From: Pseudomonadota bacterium
GTDB taxonomy: Bacteria; Pseudomonadota; Alphaproteobacteria; Sphingomonadales; Sphingomonadaceae
Assembly: GCA_029781465.1 (NCBI GenBank)
Contig: JAKOWQ010000169.1
Span: 1 to 6,465, forward strand
Reading direction: 5' to 3'
DNA: 6,465 nt
Below the pieces are notes generated by a model, which was not told where the DNA came from, made no database searches, and saw only the letters and a program-made list of their open reading frames with translations. The position numbers and the translations under genes were made by a program. Positions 1 to 5,358 of this stretch are shown piece by piece; within the stretch, counting starts at the first letter, position 1; each line of letters opens with the position of its first letter.

Positions 1-378
1 GGGATCCGCCACCGCGGCGCCTTCGCGTCCGGCCACCAGATCGAGCAGCAGCCGGGGCCGGGCGACGGCACCGGGCGGCACGATCGCCTGGGCATTGGCA
101 AGGTTGGAATGGTCCATCACCAATACGTGAGTGAAGCGGACGAAATCGTCGGCCACCAGCTGGCGCCCGCGCAGATGCCCGATTTCCGCCCCGTGCGCGC
201 GGGCGGTGGCCTGGGCGCGCGGATCGGGCGGTTCGCCCACATGATAGGCGGCGGTTCCGGCGGAATCGATCGCCACGTCGAGACCGGCGCGCTCGGCTTC
301 GGCCCGAAATGCCCCTTCGGCCATCGGCGAACGGCAGATGTTGCCCAGGCAGACAAACAGCACCGCGGGGCGGGTCAT
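1..378 (-). CDS. Low-molecular-weight protein tyrosine phosphatase, C-terminus beyond window
   Basis: Cytosolic phosphatase of the LMW-PTP family, which removes phosphate from protein tyrosines through a cysteinyl-phosphate intermediate. The 126 residues in the window begin MTRPAVLFVCLGNICRSPMA, an exact family signature. The P-loop CX5R is C10 to R16, followed by S17. The block IDSAGTAAYHVGEPPDPRA (residues 38-56) and the VLVMDHSNL stretch (85-93) are also typical. The window ends at VADP, where D125 should be the general-acid aspartate of the family's DP motif. The family is usually about 150-160 residues, so some 25-35 residues are probably missing off the left edge. The ATG overlaps the stop of the 91-residue gene upstream (ATGA), so it is probably translated by coupling in the ubiE-ubiB transcript. 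Substrate unknown. Relatives such as Wzb/Ptp act with tyrosine kinases in polysaccharide export, and ArsC-type arsenate reductases share the fold, but no arsenic or polysaccharide gene is visible here. Confidence 0.93.
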   Translation of the reverse strand, partial: MTRPAVLFVCLGNICRSPMAEGAFRAEAERAGLDVAIDSAGTAAYHVGEPPDPRAQATARAHGAEIGHLRGRQLVADDFVRFTHVLVMDHSNLANAQAIVPPGAVARPRLLLDLVAGREGAAVADP

Positions 379-650
379 TCACTCTCTCCGAACCGTTCGA
401 GCCGGAACGCGGCTGCCAGATAGTCCTCCGCCGCGGCCTTGAGCGCGGGTTCCTTGGCAAAGGCCTCCGCGGGAAGCGGCGCCACGCCCAGCGCCTCCAT
501 GAGCGTCCACAGCGCGAACCGGCGCCCCGGTTCGCGCTCCACCCCGAACCCGATCCGCAGCCGTTCCAGCCCGCGCTCGAACTCGGCCTCGCCCAGCTGG
601 GCGGGATCGCCGGTCTCGAAGAAATGCGCGATCAGCGCGTCTAGATCCAT
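375..650 (-). CDS. Conserved-looking 91-residue protein of unknown function
   Basis: I do not recognise this protein. It has 91 residues, is rich in Ala, Glu and Leu, mildly acidic, and has no signal peptide, membrane segment or cysteine. It reads as a small soluble helical protein: a first helix around residues 3-11, a charged helix EAEFERGLERLRIGF (21-35), a PGRRFALWTLMEALG segment (41-55), and a C-terminal helix around 67-86. The ATG at 650 lies inside the end of ubiB (10-base overlap), and the TGA at 377-375 overlaps the ATG of the phosphatase gene. Overlaps at both ends and no competing start argue that it is a real gene translated by coupling. Its position between ubiB and a phosphatase suggests co-expression, but gives no function. 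Confidence 0.8.
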   Translation of the reverse strand: MDLDALIAHFFETGDPAQLGEAEFERGLERLRIGFGVEREPGRRFALWTLMEALGVAPLPAEAFAKEPALKAAAEDYLAAAFRLERFGESE

Positions 651-2191
651 CCGAGCGCCTGCCCTGCCCACAGTGCCGCTGCTCCGGCCAGCGCTGCCGC
701 CAGATAGCCCGCCCAGCCGCGCGTGCCGCTGCGCCGGTTCCACACCAGCTCGACCTCGGGCAGGGGCGGGGCATCGGGCGCGCCGCCCTTGGCGGGGAAC
801 TTGTCCTCGATCCGGCGGACCAGATCGGGCAGGCGCAGCAGCGTTTCGGCGTCCTTGCGGATCCGGTCGGCCAGTGCGGCTTCGGGCCCCAGCTCGTCGC
901 GGATCCATTCGCGCACGAAGGGCGAGGCGACATCCCACATGTTGATCCGGGGATTGAGCTGGGTCGCCAGCCCTTCGACCATCACCATGGTCTTTTGCAG
1001 CAGCAGCAGATGCGGCTGGGTCTGCATGTCGAACTCGCGCGTGATCGCGAACAGCGAATCGAGCATCTGCCCGACCGAAAGCTCGCTCACCGGGCGCCCG
1101 CGCGTCGGCTCGCCCACGGCCCTCAGTGCGGTCGCGAATTCGTCGACCGAATGGTAGCTGGGTACATATTGCGCCTCGAAATGGATTTCGGCGACGCGGC
1201 GGTAGTTGCCGGTGGTCAGACCATAGAGAATCTCGGCCAGCCACAGCCGCGCGCGCCGGTCGATCCGCCCCATGATCCCGAAGTCGATTGCCGCGATGGT
1301 TCCATCAGCTTCGACGAACAGGTTGCCCTGATGCATGTCGGCGTGGAAATAGCCGTGGCTGATCGCCTGGCGCAGGAAGGTCAGCACCAGCCGCTCGGCC
1401 AGCGCGTCCAGATCGTGCCCGGCATCGCGCAGCGCCTGGATCTCGCTGATCTTGATGCCGTCGATCCAATCGACTGTCATTACCCGGCCGTTGGTCCGGT
1501 CCCAGTCGATCCCCGGAACCCGGTAGCCTTCGGTGCCGCGCATCACCTCGGCCAGTTCCGAGGCGGAGGCGGCCTCGCGCCTGAGGTCAAGCTCGCGCAG
1601 GGTCCAGCGCTTGAAATTGGCGATCACCAGCCGGGGACGCAGCCGCGCCGGTTCGCCCCCCAGGGCTTCGAGATGGGCGGCAGCCCATTCGTAGGTTTCG
1701 ATATCGGCGCCGAACTTTTCCTTGATCCCCGGACGCAGCACCTTGACCGCCACGGTCCGTCCCTCGGTGGTCACCGCGCGGTGGACCTGCGCGATCGAGG
1801 CCGCGCCGACTGGTTGTTCCTCGATGCTGGCGAACAGGCTTTCCAGTGGTTTGCCGAAGCTGGCCTCGATTTCGCGCCGGATCGCGGCAAAGGGCACCGG
1901 CGGCAGGCTGTCCTGCAACAGCAGCAGATTGCCCGCCGCGTCGTCACCGACGATGTCGGGCCGGGTGGCAAGGGTCTGGCCTAGCTTGATCGCCGCCGGA
2001 CCGATTGCCTGAAAGGCCCCGGCATAGTCCGGCCGGGCCGGCTGCAACGTGCCAAATCGCGCGATCCGGGTCAGCCGGCGTACCTGCGCCGGGGTGTTGT
2101 GATCGCGCTCAATCCCGCGCAGCGCGCCGTGCCTCGCCAGAGTGCGACCCCAGCGCAGCAGGCGCAGGATGTGCGTTGCCGGGCGGGTCAC
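641..2191 (-). CDS. ubiB: UbiB, atypical kinase/ATPase for ubiquinone biosynthesis
   Basis: UbiB (ABC1/ADCK/Coq8 family; often labelled 2-polyprenylphenol 6-hydroxylase in older annotation) is a membrane-associated ATPase that supports the ubiquinone biosynthetic enzymes. From the GTG start it has 516 residues. Family motifs are intact: KLGQ (69-72) of the KxGQ motif, the Ala-rich loop GAASIAQVH in place of a normal P-loop, AVKV with the ATP lysine K150, ELD (200-202), HADMHQGN (H283, D285, N290) and DFG (303-305). A hydrophobic C-terminal segment, about 492-516 (GWAGYLAAALAGAAALWAG), should anchor it in the inner membrane. UbiB proteins often have two such helices and here I see room for only one. 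The GTG at 2191 sits one base after the ubiE stop and gives MTRPATHIL; an open extension to an ATG at 2260 would lie inside ubiE and reads as non-family sequence. Translation is probably coupled to ubiE. Confidence 0.95.
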   Translation of the reverse strand: MTRPATHILRLLRWGRTLARHGALRGIERDHNTPAQVRRLTRIARFGTLQPARPDYAGAFQAIGPAAIKLGQTLATRPDIVGDDAAGNLLLLQDSLPPVPFAAIRREIEASFGKPLESLFASIEEQPVGAASIAQVHRAVTTEGRTVAVKVLRPGIKEKFGADIETYEWAAAHLEALGGEPARLRPRLVIANFKRWTLRELDLRREAASASELAEVMRGTEGYRVPGIDWDRTNGRVMTVDWIDGIKISEIQALRDAGHDLDALAERLVLTFLRQAISHGYFHADMHQGNLFVEADGTIAAIDFGIMGRIDRRARLWLAEILYGLTTGNYRRVAEIHFEAQYVPSYHSVDEFATALRAVGEPTRGRPVSELSVGQMLDSLFAITREFDMQTQPHLLLLQKTMVMVEGLATQLNPRINMWDVASPFVREWIRDELGPEAALADRIRKDAETLLRLPDLVRRIEDKFPAKGGAPDAPPLPEVELVWNRRSGTRGWAGYLAAALAGAAALWAGQALGWI

Positions 2192-2192
2192 T

Positions 2193-2924
2193 TCAAATCT
2201 TCCACCCCGAATGGATTGCCACGGCCCCGCCCAGGATCGGCTCGACCCGGGTGCGGACAAAGCCGGCCGCGCGGATCATCGCCTCGAATTCGGGCATGGG
2301 GGGAAAACGGCGGATCGATTCGGCCAGATAGCGATAGCTGTCGGCATCGCCGGCGATGATCTGGCCGATACGCGGCATCAGGTGGTGCGAATAGAGATCG
2401 TAGACTTCCTTGAAGCCCGGCCACTGGGTGGTCGAGAATTCCATGCAGAAGAACCGCCCCCCGCGCCGCAGCACGCGGTGCGCTTCGGCCAGGGCCTTGT
2501 CGATATGGGTGACATTGCGGATCCCGAAAACGATCGTGTAGGCGTCGAAAAAGCGGTCGGGAAAGGTCAGTTCCTCGGCGTTCTGGCGCGACCAGACCAG
2601 ATCGTCCAGCCCGCGCTCCATCGCGCGCTCTATCCCCACGTCGAGCATGTCCTGATTGATGTCGGAAACGGTGACGTTCGCCCCGCGTTCCGCCAGGCGG
2701 AAGGCGATGTCGCCAGTGCCGCCGGCCATGTCGAGGATTTGCTCGCCTGGCTGCGGCTTGACCCGGCGGACGAACTTGTCCTTCCACAGCCGGTGCATTC
2801 CCCCCGACATGGCATCGTTCATCACGTCGTACTTCTTGGCGACGCTGGAAAAAACTTCGCCCACGCGGGCGGTCTTTTCCTCGGGGCTGACCTCTTCGTA
2901 ACCGAAGGAAACCGTATCGTTCAT
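2193..2924 (-). CDS. ubiE: UbiE, ubiquinone/menaquinone C-methyltransferase
   Basis: S-adenosylmethionine-dependent methyltransferase that C-methylates 2-polyprenyl-6-methoxy-1,4-benzoquinol (and demethylmenaquinol in organisms that make menaquinone). The 243-residue length is normal for the family. The family signature NDAMSGGMHRLWK is at 36-48. SAM-binding motif I is ILDMAGGTGDIAF (63-75), with an acidic residue after strand 2 in SDIN (D88). The stretch FDAYTIVFGIRNVT (126-139) and the post-motif EAHRVLRRGGRFF (147-159) follow, and the protein ends HSGWKI. The ATG at 2924 gives MNDTVSFGYEEV and has a weak TAAGG about ten bases upstream. The frame is open back to 3041, but that extension crosses the palindromic element and does not look like UbiE. 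It is the first gene of the tight ubiE-ubiB-orf-phosphatase set. Confidence 0.96.
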   Translation of the reverse strand: MNDTVSFGYEEVSPEEKTARVGEVFSSVAKKYDVMNDAMSGGMHRLWKDKFVRRVKPQPGEQILDMAGGTGDIAFRLAERGANVTVSDINQDMLDVGIERAMERGLDDLVWSRQNAEELTFPDRFFDAYTIVFGIRNVTHIDKALAEAHRVLRRGGRFFCMEFSTTQWPGFKEVYDLYSHHLMPRIGQIIAGDADSYRYLAESIRRFPPMPEFEAMIRAAGFVRTRVEPILGGAVAIHSGWKI

Positions 2925-2964
2925 GGCCCGCGCCTTAGCCCCAAGCTTGGCGCGGCGCGAGTCC

Positions 2965-3048
2965 TTGTTGTGTGCGCTCGGGACATCCGTCCCTCGCTCG
3001 GGCCGGCCGGGCCAAGCCAATCGCGGAGGCGATTGGCGCACCCAACAA
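2965..3048. repeat. Nested palindromic intergenic element (REP/BIME-like or structured leader)
   Basis: An 84-base imperfect palindrome fills most of the gap between the DUF1993 gene and ubiE. The outer arms are TTGTTGTGTGCGC (2965-2977) and GCGCACCCAACAA (3036-3048); they pair as 6 bp, one mismatch, 6 bp. Inside lie a hairpin with GGGAC/GTCCC arms (2980-2984, 2989-2993; loop atcc), a GGCCGGCC self-complementary core (3001-3008) and a perfect 9-bp stem GCCAATCGC/GCGATTGGC (3016-3024, 3029-3037; loop GGAG). The last stem shares two bases with the outer arm, so the two compete there. No T-run follows on either strand, so it is not a standard intrinsic terminator. It could be a dispersed palindromic repeat or an RNA structure in the ubiE leader. 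The structure is read directly from the bases; the identity is inference. Confidence 0.55.
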
Positions 3049-3059
3049 CAACTTCCACC

Positions 3060-3581
3060 TCAGGCGGGCGGCGGGAACATGAACGGCGCCAGGTGGGCGA
3101 GGAAATCGGCCTTGCCCAGATCCACACCTTCGGCGCGCAGGATCGCGTAGGCGGTGGTGGCGTGGAAATAGAAGTTGGGCACGGCAAACCCGGTCAGAAA
3201 GGTGGTTCCGTCAAAGCGGATCCCCGCGCCGTTTGGAAAGGTTATCACCACCTCGCGATCCGCCCCGGCATCGAAGGCGGCCGGGTCGATCGTTTCGAGA
3301 TAGGCGATGGTCTTGTCGCAGCGTTTCTTGAGTTCGGCAAAGCTGGCCTCGGTATCGGGCATGGCCGGGGCCTCGGTTCCGGTCAGCCGGGCGGCGGCAC
3401 CCTTGGCCGCGTCGGAGGCGATCTGGATCTGGCGGGCCAGCGCGAACATGTCGGGCGCGAGGCGCGCCTCGATCAGTGCGGCCTCGTCCTTCTGCGCGGC
3501 GGCCTTGTCGAGGATAGCCTTGAGATTGCCCAGCATGGCGATGAAGCCCGGCACAGCCGAGCGGTGCAGCGAATAGGACAT
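3060..3581 (-). CDS. DUF1993 domain-containing protein
   Basis: A 173-residue soluble protein of the DUF1993 family, recognised from its run of conserved blocks: an N-terminal LHRSAVPGFIAMLGNLKAILDKA (5-27), ARLAPDMFALARQIQIASD (39-57) followed by AKGAAARL, DTEASFAELKKR (76-87), then FLTGFAVPNFYFHATTAYAILR (128-149) with H140 and a GVDLGKADFL end. The family is all-helical and has no established function that I know of; from memory it is grouped with DinB-like four-helix proteins, which I hold loosely. The ATG at 3581 is preferred because GGGAGA lies about eight bases upstream and MSYSLHRSAVPGF matches the usual N-terminus; an upstream in-frame ATG at 3644 would lie within the 19-bp palindrome. 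It diverges from mutM and precedes ubiE by 135 bases. It may be the first gene of the ubiE transcript, although the palindromic element lies between them. Confidence 0.88.
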   Translation of the reverse strand: MSYSLHRSAVPGFIAMLGNLKAILDKAAAQKDEAALIEARLAPDMFALARQIQIASDAAKGAAARLTGTEAPAMPDTEASFAELKKRCDKTIAYLETIDPAAFDAGADREVVITFPNGAGIRFDGTTFLTGFAVPNFYFHATTAYAILRAEGVDLGKADFLAHLAPFMFPPPA

Positions 3582-3640
3582 CGAATTTTCTCCCGGGAGG
3601 TTTATTGGGCCAGCAGGCCTAGCGCAGGATTTTTTCAGTT

Positions 3641-3659
3641 GCAATACGAAACGTATTGC
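3641..3659. promoter_or_regulatory. Perfect 19-bp operator-like palindrome in the mutM/DUF1993 divergent gap
   Basis: GCAATACGAAACGTATTGC has two perfect 8-bp arms around an AAA centre. It lies 59 bases before the DUF1993 start and 31 bases before the mutM start, where it could overlap promoter elements of either gene; on the minus strand a TTGCAA at its edge could be a -35, but I see no convincing -10. Short odd-spaced palindromes like this are typical of dimeric repressors, above all the TetR family. No regulator gene is in the window, so the binding protein is unknown. Confidence 0.55.
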
Positions 3660-3690
3660 CCGCGCCGAACCACGCTTCTAGCCAGCGGCG

Positions 3691-4506
3691 ATGCCCGAGC
3701 TTCCCGAAGTCGAAACCACCGTGCGCGGCCTTGCCAATGTGCTCGATGGAGCGCGGCTGGCGCGGGTGCAAACCCGCCGGGCCGACCTGAGACGGCCATT
3801 CCCGGCCGATCTGGTGCAGGTGATGACCGGGGCCACGGTTACCGGTCTGGGCCGCCGTGCCAAATATGGCCTGATCCATCTCGATCGCGGGCAGACGATG
3901 GTCTTTCACCTCGGCATGTCGGGGCGCTGGCGGATCGAGCCCGAAGGCCTGGGGCCGCACGATCACCTGGTCATCGAAACCGACAGCGGCGCGCGGCTCG
4001 CGCTGTGCGATCCGCGCCGCTTCGGCTCGGTCGATCTGGTCGAGACCGCGCAGATCGGGGACTGGCCTGCCTTCACTGCGCTCGGGCCAGAACCGCTGGG
4101 CGAGGAACTCGATGCAGCAGGGCTGAAGGTGGCGCTGGCCGGACGCAAGGCGGCGATCAAGCTGATGCTGCTCGACCAGCGGATCATCGCCGGGCTGGGC
4201 AATATCTACGTCTGCGAGGCGCTGTTCCGCGCCGGGATAGATCCGCGCAAGGCCGCAGGCGCTGTTTCGGGCCCGGCGCTCGCGCGGCTGGTGCCGCAAA
4301 TCAAGGCCGTCATCGCCGAGGCGATCGAGGCCGGAGGATCGAGCCTGCGCGACTATGCCCGCCCCGATGGCGAGCTGGGTTATTTTTCCAAGCGCTTCGA
4401 TGTCTACGATCGCGAAGGCCAGCCCTGCTCCCGCTGCGGCGCTGCGGTGAAGCGCTTTGCCCAGGGCGGGCGCAGTACCTGGTATTGCCCGAAGTGCCAG
4501 AAATGA
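3691..4506 (+). CDS. mutM: Formamidopyrimidine-DNA glycosylase (Fpg/MutM)
   Basis: Bifunctional DNA glycosylase/AP lyase that removes 8-oxoguanine and formamidopyrimidines in base-excision repair. The 271 residues match the usual length. The N-terminus MPELPEVETTVRG supplies the catalytic P2 (Schiff base after Met removal) and E3, which fixes the start although I see no strong ribosome binding site. K58 in RRAKYG, M76 in HLGMSG and R109/F111 in DPRRFG are the family's phosphate-contact and intercalating residues. The helix-two-turn-helix region holds IKLMLLDQ (156-163) and GLGNIYVCEALF (168-179, N171). The C-terminal zinc finger is C246-x2-C249-x16-C266-x2-C269, with R261 in the hairpin. All key residues are present, so it should be active. 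It is divergent from the DUF1993 gene and is followed after 136 bases by rpsT, with no clear terminator between. Confidence 0.97.
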   Translation: MPELPEVETTVRGLANVLDGARLARVQTRRADLRRPFPADLVQVMTGATVTGLGRRAKYGLIHLDRGQTMVFHLGMSGRWRIEPEGLGPHDHLVIETDSGARLALCDPRRFGSVDLVETAQIGDWPAFTALGPEPLGEELDAAGLKVALAGRKAAIKLMLLDQRIIAGLGNIYVCEALFRAGIDPRKAAGAVSGPALARLVPQIKAVIAEAIEAGGSSLRDYARPDGELGYFSKRFDVYDREGQPCSRCGAAVKRFAQGGRSTWYCPKCQK

Positions 4507-4515
4507 GCGGAATGC

Positions 4516-4544
4516 TTGACGATTGGCAGGGTCGAGGCTAAGGG
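4516..4544 (+). promoter_or_regulatory. Possible rpsT promoter
   Basis: TTGACG (4516-4521) and TAAGGG (4539-4544) are 17 bases apart, ten bases after the mutM stop. The -35 is good and the -10 is poor. A second weak candidate is TTGCGA (4579-4584), with TGTTAG about 18 bases further on. Spacing and position are the only evidence. Confidence 0.3.
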
Positions 4545-4609
4545 CCGCGCTTCGCGCAGGGGAGGCCCGGGGCCGCTCTTGCGATTCTGCACGCGAATCA
4601 ACTGTTAGA

Positions 4610-4627
4610 GGCTGCGCGAAGGCAGCC
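4610..4627 (+). promoter_or_regulatory. Hairpin in the rpsT leader just before the ribosome binding site
   Basis: GGCTGC and GCAGCC form a perfect 6-bp stem with a GCGAAG loop, ending five bases before the AAAGGA Shine-Dalgarno (4632-4637). S20 synthesis is known to be autoregulated at translation in E. coli, so a leader structure is plausible, but no direct link is shown here. Confidence 0.35.
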
Positions 4628-4642
4628 GCATAAAGGACGACA

Positions 4643-4903
4643 ATGGCCAATACGCCGCAAGCCAAGAAGCGCATCCGCCGCAACGAAAAGCGCGCCGAAA
4701 TCAACGGCAACCGCATGAGCCGCATCCGCACCTTCGTGAAGAAGGTTGAAGCCGCGCTCGACGGCGGCGACAAGACTGCCGCTGCCGATGCGCTCAAGGC
4801 GGCCCAGCCCGAGCTGGCGCGCGGCGTGGCGCGCGGGGTGATTCACAAGAACACCGCAGCGCGCAAGCTTTCGCGTCTGACAAAGCGCGTCGCCGGGCTC
4901 TGA
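4643..4903 (+). CDS. rpsT: 30S ribosomal protein S20
   Basis: Small basic protein of the 30S subunit that binds 16S rRNA early in assembly. The 86 residues are the normal size. The N-terminus MANTPQAKKRIRRNEKRAEI and the second half, ARGVIHKNTAARKLSRLTKR (64-83), are the usual S20 signatures, and the rest is lysine- and arginine-rich helix. The start is firm: AAAGGA lies five bases upstream of the ATG. It is followed by a strong intrinsic terminator, and the next gene is dnaA, so rpsT is probably a monocistronic unit or the end of a mutM-rpsT transcript. The rpsT-dnaA order is common in alphaproteobacteria. Confidence 0.98.
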   Translation: MANTPQAKKRIRRNEKRAEINGNRMSRIRTFVKKVEAALDGGDKTAAADALKAAQPELARGVARGVIHKNTAARKLSRLTKRVAGL

Positions 4904-4964
4904 TTCGCGCCGACGCTGCCGATTCGCCCGCCTGAGCGGCGCGAAAACGGGACGAAAAAGGAAC

Positions 4965-4999
4965 ATGGCCGGCGGGCGCTCCGCCGGCCATTTTCGTTT
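4965..4999 (+). terminator. Intrinsic terminator after rpsT
   Basis: A perfect 11-bp GC-rich stem, ATGGCCGGCGG (4965-4975) with CCGCCGGCCAT (4981-4991), has a 5-base loop and is followed by TTTTCGTTT. An A-rich stretch (4954-4959) precedes it. It lies 61 bases after the rpsT stop and should isolate rpsT from dnaA transcription. Confidence 0.9.
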
Positions 5000-5081
5000 C
5001 GCAAAGGCGCGTACGATGCTGCATCGCGGCAAGCCGATGGAATCCGGCGATTCGCGTCGGTGCAAAATCGAAAATGGCGCG

Positions 5082-5101
5082 TTAACAGCATGTTATCCAT
5101 G
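5082..5101 (+). promoter_or_regulatory. CtrA-like site overlapping a DnaA-box-like sequence
   Basis: TTAA (5082-5085), seven bases, then TTAT (5093-5096) is one base from the CtrA consensus TTAA-N7-TTAA. TTATCCATG (5093-5101) matches the DnaA box TTATCCACA at seven of nine positions. The core TAACAgcaTGTTA (5083-5095) is also a small palindrome. Both readings are by eye, and only one copy of each is present. Confidence 0.35.
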
Positions 5102-5132
5102 TGTTACGGGATTCTCCCATGCGGGGGTGAGT

Positions 5133-5178
5133 CAAGGGCAATTATTTCACTTTTTTTACTTCACGCGCCTTGCCCTTG
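5133..5178 (+). repeat. 9-bp inverted repeat flanking a T-rich spacer in the dnaA leader
   Basis: CAAGGGCAA (5133-5141) and TTGCCCTTG (5170-5178) are perfect inverted repeats separated by 28 bases that include a seven-T run. The right arm can instead pair through CCCTT (5173-5177) with AAGGG (5185-5189), and that sequence in turn can pair as AGGGT (5186-5190) with ACCCT (5197-5201). The spacer may hold promoter elements, or the set may form alternative RNA structures; I cannot tell which. Confidence 0.45.
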
Positions 5179-5347
5179 CCTGCGAAGGGTCCCAAAACCC
5201 TCCCTGTCCTAGGGCGCTCATTCGCCCAGGGGGTCACATTCAGTCGCGCTCCTTGCGCCGGAACAGGGCATCCGGCGAAGGGATCGTGTGCGCCGGGCGG
5301 GGTGGCCGGTGCTTTGGCGAAGTTTTTTGGATTCGGGGGCATACCTC

Positions 5348-5353
5348 AGGTGA
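5348..5353 (+). promoter_or_regulatory. Ribosome binding site that decides the dnaA start
   Basis: AGGTGA lies five bases before the ATG at 5359 and matches the 16S anti-Shine-Dalgarno core. A GTG at 5350 lies within this motif and would give a protein only three residues longer with a poorer upstream GGGGG. The ATG is therefore preferred. Confidence 0.65.
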
Positions 5354-5358
5354 GCGGG

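Larger units (their letters stand above)
5000..5358 (+). other. Intergenic dnaA upstream region without a supported gene
   Basis: This 359-base stretch lies between the rpsT terminator and dnaA and is more AT-rich than its surroundings, notably 5141-5161 with a seven-T run. I see no credible gene: an open frame across it starts inside the terminator stem and has the composition of non-coding DNA. It holds a CtrA-like/DnaA-box-like site (5082-5101), a 9-bp inverted repeat (5133-5178), small hairpins at 5108-5118, 5186-5201 and 5212-5227, and five GANTC sites (5040, 5049, 5110, 5129, 5330). The dnaA promoter must lie here unless dnaA depends on read-through, but no good -35/-10 pair stands out. 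Confidence 0.6.

Noticed and set aside
2941..2950. Palindrome CCAAGCTTGG just upstream of ubiE
   Set aside because: It is only 10 bp, in GC-rich DNA next to a larger element. There is no second copy or promoter context to support a function.
2142..4541. Very long open frame (799 codons) on the plus strand opposite ubiE and the DUF1993 gene and overlapping mutM
   Set aside because: It runs antisense to two clear protein genes and out of frame with MutM. Its composition is the usual shadow of GC-rich coding DNA.
4542..4580. Terminator between mutM and rpsT
   Set aside because: The GC-rich stretch can form small stems (GCGC-TTC-GCGC and GGCCC/GGGCC), but none is long and no T-run follows.
5000..5358. 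Chromosomal origin (oriC) next to dnaA
   Set aside because: Only one degenerate DnaA-box-like sequence is visible, with no box cluster and no clear unwinding element beyond one T-rich patch. The change of gene direction near 3600 is not enough.
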